Positions 37,303-45,312 of a stretch of DNA of 64,000 nucleotides are shown here, piece after piece. The notes under the pieces were generated by a model. That model saw only the letters and a program-made list of their open reading frames with translations. It was not told where the DNA came from and made no database searches. The position numbers and the translations under genes are program-made. The stretch is from Blastococcus aurantiacus (GTDB lineage: Bacteria; Actinomycetota; Actinomycetes; Mycobacteriales; Geodermatophilaceae): contig NZ_FNBT01000010.1 of assembly GCF_900102425.1 (NCBI RefSeq), forward strand, positions 124,001 to 188,000, in the 5' to 3' direction. Each line of letters begins with the position of its first letter. The stretch's first letter is position 1.

Positions 37303-37335
37303 GGTCCGTCCTGCCACACCGCGGCAGGACGGACC
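37303..37335 (+). terminator. Terminator of the copper operon
   Basis: Perfect 13-base stem GGTCCGTCCTGCC / GGCAGGACGGACC with a seven-base loop, five bases after the copA stop codon. Confidence 0.85.
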
Positions 37336-37412
37336 TTCCAGGGCGGCGCCGATCCCTCCATCCCCCGTCACGAGGGGGCGGCGCCGTTCTCCATCCACTG
37401 ACGGGAGCTGCG

Positions 37413-38162
37413 ATGTCCACCCGGCCAGGCTCCGGGGTCTCGACCCCGGGCGGTGCCACCCACGGGCCACCGACAGCCCTCATCTGGCACTTGCGCCAGT
37501 GGCTTGGGGGCTGGCCGCCAGCTAGCGACCTGGAGGTTGTTGGCGCCTCCCAGCGGACGGACCCCGGCTGGGACGGACAGCTTCACCCAGTTCTCGGCGT
37601 CGCTGACCCGATGACCGGAGCAGTCCTCTCCGTGCCCCCGGCGGCAGCCGACGATGTCCGCCGCCTGGCTTCCTCCGGGCTGGACCCCCTGCTCGAGAAG
37701 GTGCCCGAGCTCGTAGGGGAGTCCGACCGGTCGACCTATCGGGCGGTGTTCCGCTGGACCACCGACCCCGCCGACCTGCCTGAGCCGGGGGAGTGGGTTC
37801 TGGCTGACACCCCCGGCCTTCCGGCCTGGTTACGTCCCTTCGGTGGCCACGTGCTCGTCGCCGCCGACCCGGACGGCACCCACCTGGCCGGCGTCGGCGT
37901 TAAACGCCACGACCTCGCCGGCCACGAGCTTGCCGTCGTCACAGCCCCACCGGCTCGCGGCCGCGGTCTGGCCCGAGCCCTGGTCGCCCAGGCCGCCCGC
38001 CGACTACTCCGCACCGGGGCGCTCCCCACCTACATGCACGACCCGGCCAATACCGCATCCGCCCGCGTCGCCGAGGCCGCCGGGTTTCAGGACCGCGGTT
38101 GGACCGCCTTCGGCCTCGGTGAGCGTCCCCCCGAGCCCACCGGGGATCAGGGGACGCCGTGA
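37413..38162 (+). CDS. GNAT-family N-acetyltransferase-like protein
   Basis: A 249-residue protein. The C-terminal 110 residues are a GNAT domain: HELAVVTAPPARGRGLARAL contains the acetyl-CoA loop, and PTYMHDPANTASARVAEAAGF is the usual last part. The N-terminal 130 residues are Pro/Trp-rich and unknown. Substrate cannot be inferred. Its stop overlaps the next gene's ATG (TGATG), so it leads a small operon with a thioredoxin-like gene just behind the copper terminator. Confidence 0.75.
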   Translation: MSTRPGSGVSTPGGATHGPPTALIWHLRQWLGGWPPASDLEVVGASQRTDPGWDGQLHPVLGVADPMTGAVLSVPPAAADDVRRLASSGLDPLLEKVPELVGESDRSTYRAVFRWTTDPADLPEPGEWVLADTPGLPAWLRPFGGHVLVAADPDGTHLAGVGVKRHDLAGHELAVVTAPPARGRGLARALVAQAARRLLRTGALPTYMHDPANTASARVAEAAGFQDRGWTAFGLGERPPEPTGDQGTP

Positions 38163-38536
38163 TGGAGTGGTGCGAGATCTCCGACCTTGACGCCTTCGCC
38201 CGGCTGGTCCTGCAGGCCCGCAAACCCGTAATCGTCGCCTTCGAGACCGATGACTGCGAGCACTGCCGCCAACAGCGCATCCTCCTTGCGTTCGCCTGGA
38301 GACACCTCGGCTGGACAGCGCCAACACTCCGGCTGAACGCCGCTCGGCTGCCGCAACCTGCCGAGGACTACCGCATAGCCGGCTACCCGACCATCGCCAT
38401 CTTCGACGAAGGCCGGCTGGTCGAGCGTTTTCCGGGCCGTCGCGATCCCGCCAGCCTCACCCGGAGGCTGACCACCCTGCTTGGCGCAAGTCATGGCCGC
38501 GGTGGGCAAACGACGACGACCCGGCACTCACCCTGA
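38162..38536 (+). CDS. Thioredoxin-fold protein with CEHC motif
   Basis: A 124-residue thioredoxin-like protein with TDDCEHCRQQRI (Cys32, Cys35) in place of CGPC and a cis-Pro region GYPTIAIFDEGRLVERFPG. It should act as a cytoplasmic thiol-disulfide protein. ATG 38162 was taken over GTG 38159 because it forms a TGATG junction with the gene upstream. The last 15 residues (HGRGGQTTTTRHSP) look like an unstructured extension. It may protect or repair thiols under copper or sulfur stress, judging by position only. Confidence 0.75.
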   Translation: MEWCEISDLDAFARLVLQARKPVIVAFETDDCEHCRQQRILLAFAWRHLGWTAPTLRLNAARLPQPAEDYRIAGYPTIAIFDEGRLVERFPGRRDPASLTRRLTTLLGASHGRGGQTTTTRHSP

Positions 38537-38647
38537 CTGGTCGACTGAATGCCCGGCTCACCGTCTCGGTGGCCACGCGCGTCTGTCCGGCGCACGGCCG
38601 GCGGACTCCTCGCACACCAACCACACTCCGACCGACGAGGAACTGCC

Positions 38648-38920
38648 GTGAACCCGACCACCCAGACCGGCCACGCCAGCGATGAACTTGTCGTCTACGG
38701 CACCGGCTGGTGCCCCGACGTCCGCCGCAGCCGTGCGGTGCTCGACTCAGCAGGCATCGCCTACCGCTACATCGACCTCGAGGCCGACCCCACTGCGACC
38801 CGCCTCGTGCGTCGGCTGCAAAAGGGACGACGGCGCATCCCCACCATCGTGTGGCCCGACGGGTCCCACCTGGTCGAGCCCACTGACGGCGAACTGCAGG
38901 CGCGGCTCGACCAGCCATGA
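38648..38920 (+). CDS. Glutaredoxin/mycoredoxin-like protein, single active-site Cys
   Basis: A 90-residue glutaredoxin fold (VVYGTGWCPDVRRSRAVLDS, RYIDLEADPTA, RRIPTIVWPDG). Mycoredoxins have CPYC; here the second Cys is Val (CPDV), so only Cys22 remains and it would work by a monothiol mechanism, perhaps with mycothiol. GTG start at 38648 is preceded by GAGGAAC. Its stop overlaps the EamA gene start by four bases. Confidence 0.78.
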   Translation: MNPTTQTGHASDELVVYGTGWCPDVRRSRAVLDSAGIAYRYIDLEADPTATRLVRRLQKGRRRIPTIVWPDGSHLVEPTDGELQARLDQP

Positions 38921-39915
38921 GCCGATCGAGCGCTGCCGGCGATCGGTCCCTGCCTGGCGCGAACCTCCCACGGGACGCGACGACGGCGATGGCCTCCCCG
39001 CCACGGGCTAGCCGACCGGCCGAGGCGGCCTGGCGGGTATGGGCGGCGCTGCTGGCCGTCGGCGTCCTGTGGGGCAGCGCCTTTCCGCTGATCCGTGTCA
39101 ACGCTTCCGCTCTCGGCCCCGTCGGCGTCACCTTCGCCCGCGTCGCACTGGGCGCGCTGGTGCTGACGCTGCTCGTCACTGCGGCCGGTGCACTCCGACG
39201 AGGCACAACATGGCGCGCGATCGGCACCCAATTACCCGCGTTGCTCCTGCTGGCCGCGCTCAATGTCGCCATCCCGCTGACCCTCGTCGCCGCGGCGATC
39301 GTCGGTCTCAACGCCTCGGTCGCCGCGGTGCTCAACGCCACCACCCCCATGGCCACACTCGTCGTGGCAGCCGTCTGGCTGCGCGAGCCAGTGAGGACTC
39401 GACAGATGGTCGGCGTGCTCGCGGGCCTGGCCGGGGTCGCCGTCGTGGTCGGGGGCGCGCCGCTGGACCTGAACACCTCCACTCTGTTCGCCGTGGGCGC
39501 GTCCCTCGCTGCCGCATTGAGCTACGCATTCGGCGGCGTCTACACCCGTAGGCGCTTCCCGGACACGTCGCCGACCACGCTCGCACTGGGTCAACAGCTG
39601 TGTGCCACGGTCCTGCTCCTGCCGTTAGCGGTGATCACGCCACCTCCAGGCCCTGTCACCGCCGCCGTCGCTGCGCCGCTGCTGGTGCTGGGCGTCGGGT
39701 CCATGGCAGTGGCCTACCTCCTCTACTTCTGGATCCTCCGCACCGCAGGGCCCGTCGTTGCGTCCACCGTCACCCTGTTGGTGCCCCTGGTCGGTTCCGC
39801 GATCGGGGTGGGCTGGCTCGGCGAGCCGCTCTCTCTCGGCCTGGTTGCCGGCCTGGTCATCGTGCTGTCCAGCGTCGCCTTGATCACCCATCCGGGACCA
39901 CGCGACTTTGGCTGA
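38917..39915 (+). CDS. EamA/DMT-family transporter
   Basis: A 332-residue protein with ten membrane helices and the EamA repeats; VGVLWGSAFPLIRVNASALGP opens the first repeat and ATTPMATLVVAAVWLREPV the conserved fourth-fifth helix. The second repeat has LGQQLCATVLLLPLAV and GWLGEPLSLGLV. Family members export metabolites; this one's substrate is unknown. The first 35 residues are a soluble extension and the real start could be an internal one. It overlaps the glutaredoxin-like gene by four bases. Confidence 0.85.
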   Translation: MSRSSAAGDRSLPGANLPRDATTAMASPPRASRPAEAAWRVWAALLAVGVLWGSAFPLIRVNASALGPVGVTFARVALGALVLTLLVTAAGALRRGTTWRAIGTQLPALLLLAALNVAIPLTLVAAAIVGLNASVAAVLNATTPMATLVVAAVWLREPVRTRQMVGVLAGLAGVAVVVGGAPLDLNTSTLFAVGASLAAALSYAFGGVYTRRRFPDTSPTTLALGQQLCATVLLLPLAVITPPPGPVTAAVAAPLLVLGVGSMAVAYLLYFWILRTAGPVVASTVTLLVPLVGSAIGVGWLGEPLSLGLVAGLVIVLSSVALITHPGPRDFG

Positions 39916-39956
39916 AGTCAGCCGGAATAGGACACGCCCCTCCCGGATTCTTCGCT

Positions 39957-39973
39957 ATACCCGCCTGGGGTAT
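39957..39973. promoter_or_regulatory. CsoR/CstR-type operator before MFS gene
   Basis: The 17-mer ATACCCGCCTGGGGTAT is a near-perfect palindrome of the ATACCC(n)GGGGTAT type. It lies 31 bases ahead of the MFS start codon, in promoter position. Confidence 0.65.
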
Positions 39974-40003
39974 CCAGGTCATCGTCATGAGAGGAAGCCG
40001 GTC

Positions 40004-41308
40004 GTGTCTCACATCGTGCGCAAACCGGGAGTGCTGGCCGGGACGCGCGTCGCGGTGTTCCTGGCCCTTGTCCACGCGGTCAACGACGTCCTCACCGCCA
40101 TCCTCGGTGCCCTGCTGCCCACGCTGCAGGCGCGATTTGCGGCGAGCACCACCACCTTGGCGGTGCTCGTCGCCGCGTTCAGCATCAGCTCGTCGGTCAC
40201 TCAACCATTCCTCGGCGCAGTCGCCGACCGCGTCGGTCTCCGTCAGGTCGCCGGGATAGGCGTCGCGCTGGCCGCTGTCTCCCTGAGTCTGGTGGGCGTG
40301 GCCGGCAGTATGGCGCTGCTGCTGGCTCTGCTGATCCTGGGCGGAATCGGTTCGGCTGCACTGCACCCGGTGGCCACGAGCATCGTCGGCGGGCCGTCAG
40401 CCAAGAACCCCGGACTGGCCGTCGGCCAATTCACCGCCGGGGGCATGGTCGGCTTCGCCGCGGGGCCGGTCCTCGTGCTGTTCCTGATCTCCCGCTGGGG
40501 CACCGATGCCACCCCGTGGCTGATGATTCCGGGTCTTCTGCTGGCCGTCGGCGTGCTGACCCTGCTGCCTGTGTGGGAGCCGCACAGCACCGGTCACTTG
40601 CGGAGGGTGTTCGACCGCCGTCTGCTCGCCAGCGGACCGATTCTGAAGCTGACCTCTGCCGCCGTCTTGATCAGCTTGACCTTCATCACCGTCACCAGTG
40701 CGGTGCCGCTGTGGCTGGTCGCCGACCAGGGCTTGGCCACCGATGCGCCCCTGCTCGGCTGGACCCTTGGGGTCTTTTCGCTGATGGCCGGACTGGGCGC
40801 GGTGGTCGGCGGCGCCATCGCCGCGCGGGTCGGCTATGGCCGGACGACCGCGCTCTCGCTGACCGCGGCGGTGCCCGCACTGATTGCCGTCCTGCTGGTC
40901 CCGCCTGGGGCCTGGACCCTCGTCACCGCAGCAGTCGCAGGCCTGTTCATCTACGCCAGCCAGCCGTTGCTGATCGTGGCAGCGCAGAACCACGCCCCGC
41001 AGGCTCCGGCCGCTGCTGCGGGGATCGTGATCGGCGTCGGTCATGCCGTCGCTGGCCTGCTGTACGTGGGCGTGGGTGCCCTGCAAGGAGCGTTCGGACT
41101 GGCGCCGACCATGGCGGTGACCTTCACGCTCCTCATCCCCGCCGCAGTGATCGCGACACGGGCGTTGCGGGGCCGTGACGGGAGTGACATGGGGCCGAGC
41201 CCGGCCTCGATGCTGCCGACCGAAGGCAACGCCGGGCGAGGCGATGGGTTGTCAACGACGCCGCCACCAGCCCAGCAGGATCTGGCTCTGCGATCGGTCC
41301 GGCGCTGA
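40004..41308 (+). CDS. MFS transporter, Fsr (fosmidomycin-resistance)-like
   Basis: A 434-residue, twelve-helix MFS protein. HAVNDVLTAILGALLPTLQ and FSISSSVTQPFLGAVADRVG are typical of the Fsr-like branch. It should export an unknown compound by proton exchange. GTG 40004 was chosen because a GAGAGGAAG site precedes it and the upstream part of the frame reads through the operator. The CsoR/CstR-type box at 39957-39973 ties it to the copper or persulfide response, which would be an unusual regulation for this family. Confidence 0.83.
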   Translation: MSHIVRKPGVLAGTRVAVFLALVHAVNDVLTAILGALLPTLQARFAASTTTLAVLVAAFSISSSVTQPFLGAVADRVGLRQVAGIGVALAAVSLSLVGVAGSMALLLALLILGGIGSAALHPVATSIVGGPSAKNPGLAVGQFTAGGMVGFAAGPVLVLFLISRWGTDATPWLMIPGLLLAVGVLTLLPVWEPHSTGHLRRVFDRRLLASGPILKLTSAAVLISLTFITVTSAVPLWLVADQGLATDAPLLGWTLGVFSLMAGLGAVVGGAIAARVGYGRTTALSLTAAVPALIAVLLVPPGAWTLVTAAVAGLFIYASQPLLIVAAQNHAPQAPAAAAGIVIGVGHAVAGLLYVGVGALQGAFGLAPTMAVTFTLLIPAAVIATRALRGRDGSDMGPSPASMLPTEGNAGRGDGLSTTPPPAQQDLALRSVRR

Positions 41309-41745
41309 CGTGGCCACCGAGACCGGCGATGACCCACTCATCGTGCACAGGGAGAAGTCGCGCAGCGTCACCCGAAGGCACGCCACCTTTGTCACACCTC
41401 CCGTACGTCACTCCGCCCTCCGGGGATGCCGGATACCCCGGATCTGGCAGCGGGACAGCGTCGGCGACGCGGTCGCGTGATCGCCCCCTGTCATCGCGGC
41501 CGATGATGACGGCTCATGTACGTCTCTGCGGGGGCGTCGACGGCATCACACCGATGCCGGAGGAACCGCACTTGGTTCAGAACCCCACGATCGTCGGCAG
41601 CTGGCTCGAGCTGGCCGCACGCCTGGACGGCGACGCCGCCCGCGTCCGCTGAGCAGACACGGAACCTGCCCTGGCTGGGCTGAGGAGCGTCCATGACCTG
41701 CTTGCAGACTCGGCCAATGGCGGGGGCGACCGCCCGACGTCGTGC
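41309..41745. other. Stretch without a supported gene
   Basis: About 440 bases after the MFS gene. Short frames exist on both strands but none has convincing protein content or a ribosome site. Nothing else is seen. Confidence 0.4.
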
Positions 41746-42354
41746 TTGCGCACTCGTCCGGCTGGCAGCTTTGGACGGTGGTCGCGACGACGACGCGCTC
41801 CTCCTGACGCTTCGCGTGTTTTATGCGAGAACCCGCTGGAGAGGACCCTTCTCCCGGTGATCGGCGGTGCAGGCCCGGTTCGCCGCCACGTCAGCCGCAA
41901 CCAGCTCGCCCAGCGGGCAGGCTCGCTCGCGGCCGACCGCATCCGAAACGGGGAGCGGGGCGCACGCACGCACGCGCGGTACGTCTCGCGGCTCGCGGCT
42001 GTCCTCAGCATTGACCCGGTCGCTCCGCACGACGTCGACGCGGCACGGCCTTCCCTGCGGGTGTACTGCGCTTGGGTTCGCGGCGTGTCCCTACAGCAGA
42101 CGGTTGAGCTGGCCGGCGTGCCGGTCATGACTCGCCAGCGGCACGCACAAAGCCGCGGCAACCGGCACCACTCGACGGTGCAGCCGGGGACGGGACTTCG
42201 CGGCATCCCTGCCTGCTGGACGGGGTCGCACGGCGCGACCGGGACTCAAGACGCCGCGCCTAGCGCAACCGCGGTGCTCGCGCCCGGCCGGCAGCGACGC
42301 CCCGTGTCACGGTCGGGCGCCGGCGGATCACCCACTCCGCGACGGCGAGGTTGA
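41746..42354 (+). pseudogene. Degenerate XRE-type helix-turn-helix gene
   Basis: A 202-codon frame with two stretches that recall HTH_XRE helices: VSRNQLAQRAGSLAADRIRN with YVSRLAAVLSIDP, and SLQQTVELAGVPVMTRQRHA. Around them the sequence is Arg/Pro-rich and not protein-like, and the 3' end overlaps the end of the DUF2306 gene on the other strand by about 95 bases. It is probably a decayed regulator; a real short gene around 41860-42130 cannot be excluded. Confidence 0.3.
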
Positions 42355-43003
42355 TCACCCAGCCAGCGCCGGCGAGGAGCGCGCTGCTGGTGTCGCCCTT
42401 GCCGACGATTGCCTCCCCGATGCCGAGCGTGAACACCTGGGCACCGGCGGCCAACGCGATCGCATACGCGCGGATCATCCAGGCCCGGTGTCGGATCACG
42501 TCCTGGCGCCGGATGGCTCGGAAGCCCAGAGCGATGCTGAGCAACATCGTCGACCCGAAGAACAGCCGGAACAGGTGGTAGACCTCGCCGGAACCGTCTG
42601 GGCGGGGGGTGAACGCGGTCAGCCAGAGGGCCGACAGCGCCACGGCCAGACCGAACACCACCAGGAGCCGTCCAGCAGCGCGATGCCAGCCGGGCCGGCG
42701 GCGTCGGAAGCCGGCAGCAAACTGGAACGCGCCCAGCACGGAGTACACGCTCGCGGTGACGATGTGCACGGCCAGCGGTAGCGGCGACGCGAGCTCGGCC
42801 GGCAGGATTGCCGCGCCGCCCGACAGTTCGACCAGGCGGAGCGAGCCGGCGAGGATCGGAACGGCGCTCAGCGCGATCAGTCCGAGGGGCACGAGCCAGG
42901 GTCCGCGGCGGGCTCGAAGTCGCGCGCTGCCGTCTTGCGAGGCAGGTGACACCTGTACGTGGCGCAGCGGCTCCTCGGCCGGTGACCTGCGGACTTCGGT
43001 CAC
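42260..43003 (-). CDS. DUF2306 membrane protein
   Basis: A 247-residue protein with about seven membrane helices. AVHIVTASVYSVLGAFQFAA, GWHRAAGRLLVVFGLAVALS and RHRAWMIRAYAIALAAGAQV contain the conserved His and Arg residues of DUF2306, a family related to cytochrome b561-like four-helix proteins of unknown role. The GTG start overlaps the stop of the gene upstream (GTGA), so the pair is co-translated. Upstream sequence in the same frame is intergenic and belongs to other genes. Confidence 0.78.
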   Translation of the reverse strand: MTEVRRSPAEEPLRHVQVSPASQDGSARLRARRGPWLVPLGLIALSAVPILAGSLRLVELSGGAAILPAELASPLPLAVHIVTASVYSVLGAFQFAAGFRRRRPGWHRAAGRLLVVFGLAVALSALWLTAFTPRPDGSGEVYHLFRLFFGSTMLLSIALGFRAIRRQDVIRHRAWMIRAYAIALAAGAQVFTLGIGEAIVGKGDTSSALLAGAGWVINLAVAEWVIRRRPTVTRGVAAGRARAPRLR

Positions 43004-43689
43004 CGGGTTGGGACCGAGGCGCCGGGGGAGTTGTGGGGTTGCGCCGCGGACGGCGCGGCCGGCGTGCGCTGCTCGGACCAGAGCGACCAACCCAACCAGA
43101 CCATCGCTAGTCCCACCGGTACGGCCGCATACCTGCCCACGCTGTGCGGTAGCACTGCCGCGGCGAGGGAGAGCACTGTCCCCACTGCGAGCAGGGCGGC
43201 CGCCCCGCGCTGCAGGATGCGGGCGCGGTAGACGGCGATTCCGAACACAAGGCCGCCTACCAGGTACAGCACGCTGACAGCCGTGAAGAGCAGAGGCAGG
43301 GAGCCCACGTCGCCCTGGGGGGAGACGCCTGCGGGCACACCCAGAAAGTCGTCTACGAACCGCGGTGCGTCGTCGGCGATCTGCGGCAGGACGAACGCCT
43401 CCACGAAGGTCCAGGCGGTCGTCACGAGATAGAAACCCCCGAGCATCACGTAGCCGAGCAGGCCGAGCGGCCCAGACTCGCGCACCTGGCGGAAGTAGAT
43501 CCCCGTCAGGCCCGCCAGGCCCAGGACGGCCATCGCGATGGTCATCAGCGCGATCACGACCCAGGCGGTGCCGGTGACCGCGGCGACGTTCTCCGGTGGA
43601 TGGATCGGCTGGATCAGGATGAACAGCAGTCCCGACAGCACGGCAGAAACACCGGCTCCCCGTGTGAGCGCGGACGTCGTGATGGTCAT
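43000..43689 (-). CDS. Six-helix membrane protein of unknown function
   Basis: A 229-residue protein with six membrane helices (for example SAVLSGLLFILIQPIHP, WVVIALMTIAMAVLGLAGLT and LPLLFTAVSVLYLVGGLVFG) and no known motif. Its ATG is preceded by CGAGGAG. It is translationally coupled to the DUF2306 gene. A long perfect palindrome lies just upstream and may shield it from transcripts coming from the side of the glyoxalase-like gene. Confidence 0.7.
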   Translation of the reverse strand: MTITTSALTRGAGVSAVLSGLLFILIQPIHPPENVAAVTGTAWVVIALMTIAMAVLGLAGLTGIYFRQVRESGPLGLLGYVMLGGFYLVTTAWTFVEAFVLPQIADDAPRFVDDFLGVPAGVSPQGDVGSLPLLFTAVSVLYLVGGLVFGIAVYRARILQRGAAALLAVGTVLSLAAAVLPHSVGRYAAVPVGLAMVWLGWSLWSEQRTPAAPSAAQPHNSPGASVPTR

Positions 43690-43710
43690 TGCAACTCCTC
43701 GTTCGTAGCC

Positions 43711-43748
43711 GGGCCACCGGCGCCTGCCGCGGCAGGCGCCGGTGGCCC
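43711..43748 (-). terminator. 38-bp perfect palindrome, likely strong terminator
   Basis: The sequence GGGCCACCGGCGCCTGCC is followed at once by GC and its exact complement. An 18-base stem of this kind would stop transcription coming from the pseudogene region at 43.9-44.3 kb before the six-helix gene. Confidence 0.6.
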
Positions 43749-43884
43749 TGCAAGCACGCCTTCCCGCCTATTGCCGACAGGCAGCAACGGCCGACCTCGA
43801 TGTCGCCCTCGCCCGCGCGTCGTGTTCGCACGCTCCGCGCCGACGCTGTCGAGTTCCTGTCGGGGTCCTTGCGGAGTCGGGTCG

Positions 43885-44050
43885 TCAGTCGCCCGGCGGG
43901 GGTGGCGTCAAGATCCACCGCCAGCGCATGCGGCTCTTCGGCGCCGGCGCAGTAGGCCGCCCGATAGGCGTCATCGCCGAGAAGCTAGCGGGCGCGGGGT
44001 TTCGGCCCGTTGGACGTCCACCCGCTCCAGCCGTGTAAGCGGGCGGTCGC
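43885..44050 (-). pseudogene. Decayed copy of the 3' end of the SARP/AfsR-like regulator
   Basis: This stretch aligns with 46601-46760, the end of the large regulator gene: both contain CCGTTGGACGTCCACCCGCT and TCATCGCCGAG, and translate to RLERVDVQRAE and EEPHAL or DEPHAL. Here frameshifts split the frame. The downstream sequence to about 43830 also matches 46530-46600, so the copy includes intergenic DNA. Confidence 0.7.
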
Positions 44051-44069
44051 CGGCCGACGAGCGCGGAAG

Positions 44070-44318
44070 TGCCCGATATGGTCAGTGCCGATCTGCGTCT
44101 CGAAGCCATTCCGGGTCGTGCCGGGCGGAACCGCCATCACGCCCGCGTTGCAGACCAGCACGTCGAGTGCGGCCTACACCCCAGCGGCCGGAGTGCCGCG
44201 CGACGGACGACAGGTCTGCCAGATCAGGAGCTGCAGCTCCGCGTCCCTCCCGGTCGCCTCGCGCACCGTCGCCCGCGCCGACTTCCGCGGCGGGGTCTCG
44301 GCGTGCCAGCACGTCATC
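44070..44318 (-). pseudogene. Short-chain dehydrogenase (SDR) remnant
   Basis: On the minus strand the frames VREATGRDAELQLL, DLADLSSVARH and LDVLVCNAGVMAVPPGTTRN are found in turn, which is the middle part of an SDR enzyme with the NNAG-like motif as CNAG. A stop and two frameshifts break it, and it is cut short at both ends, joining the decayed regulator copy at about 44060. Confidence 0.65.
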
Positions 44319-44667
44319 AGCCCCGTCGCTCGATCAGTTCGTACAGGTGGCCGTCTGGTGCCGTGAAATGCACGTAGCGTTCCCGCTGGTTGCCGGAGAT
44401 GTACCCGTCCACCGGAACCCCCGCCGAGGCGAGGTCCGCCACCGCTAGATCGAGATCATCGACCAGGAAGCCGAGGGTTCGCTCCGTGTCGCCCATCCCC
44501 CCTGGTGACGCGATCGCGAAGGAGGAGCCGTCCGGCAGGTCGAACAGGTCCGCCTCGACACCTTCCACTCGGGAGGGCGTCATCCCGAGCACCTCCATCG
44601 CGAACGTCCGCATCGCGGGGCGAGCATCCGTCGCTGTCCCGGCGAAGACGATTCCCTTGACGTTCAT
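44317..44667 (-). CDS. VOC (glyoxalase/bleomycin-resistance) family protein
   Basis: A 116-residue protein of one VOC domain with the pattern FAMEVLGMTPSRVEGVEADL, TLGFLVDDLDLAVADLASAG and YVHFTAPDGHLYELIERRG. The last motif contains a metal-binding Glu. Its substrate is unknown. It is encoded two bases from the membrane-protein gene and next to the SDR remnant. Confidence 0.85.
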   Translation of the reverse strand: MNVKGIVFAGTATDARPAMRTFAMEVLGMTPSRVEGVEADLFDLPDGSSFAIASPGGMGDTERTLGFLVDDLDLAVADLASAGVPVDGYISGNQRERYVHFTAPDGHLYELIERRG

Positions 44668-44670
44668 CGG

Positions 44671-45120
44671 TCAGCGCCAGCGGTCGCCCTTGGCGGTGAC
44701 GTACCGCTGCCAGACGTATCGCCACGGGACGACGGCCACGATGATCACGACTATCGAACAGCTGGCGATGACATCACTCATGGCCGCGTCCGCGTCGCCG
44801 GCAACCACCGCGGGTAGGGCTACGACGGGCAGCCAGATGAGCTTCCACAGGGCCTCGAACAACAGGATGGGCAGCAGCCGGACGGGATAGCGCAGCCCCA
44901 GCAGAGCCAGGAGTCCCATTGCGGTCAGGAGGATGTGGACGACGCCCTCGAACAGGGGCGTGGAGCTGTCGTAGCCGATGACGAGCGGCCACTTCACGAT
45001 GGCGAGACCAACGCCCATCACGGCGTATCCGACTCGCATCGCGTTCAGGCGCCAGAGCGGCAAGTCCGCCACGACGCCTCGGTCGGCGGCGCGGGTGAGC
45101 TTGGTGGGGGTGACGGTCAT
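44671..45120 (-). CDS. Four-helix membrane protein of unknown function
   Basis: A 149-residue protein with helices at about 27-45, 60-78, 82-103 and 115-135. Nothing in the sequence names a function. It is followed at three bases by the VOC gene, so the two are probably one transcript. A GAGGTAGTAG sequence precedes the ATG. Confidence 0.7.
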   Translation of the reverse strand: MTVTPTKLTRAADRGVVADLPLWRLNAMRVGYAVMGVGLAIVKWPLVIGYDSSTPLFEGVVHILLTAMGLLALLGLRYPVRLLPILLFEALWKLIWLPVVALPAVVAGDADAAMSDVIASCSIVVIIVAVVPWRYVWQRYVTAKGDRWR

Positions 45121-45312
45121 GACCTACTACCTCGTATCGAGTAACCGTGGCGGGCGCCGCGGGGTTGGGCCCTTCGACGGATGCCGAGACGGACAGCGCT
45201 GCCCGCCCGGCCGGCGTAATCCCGGAGCGGCCGGGAGATCAACGCGCACAGCGCCCGCGGGAGAGGGGCCCAGCGGCGCGTCGGCGAGCACGGGTAGACG
45301 AGCGGCTGCGCG

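Noticed and set aside
41329-41652. Possible small gene after the Fsr-like MFS transporter
   Set aside because: Only the last 30 codons look protein-like; no ribosome site or family match, so the stretch was listed as gene-free.
42260-43918. Reading the DUF2306 gene from 43918 as a 552-residue protein
   Set aside because: The first 305 codons are antisense or intergenic sequence covering another gene in a different frame and the decayed regulator copy; the real start is the coupled GTG at 43003.
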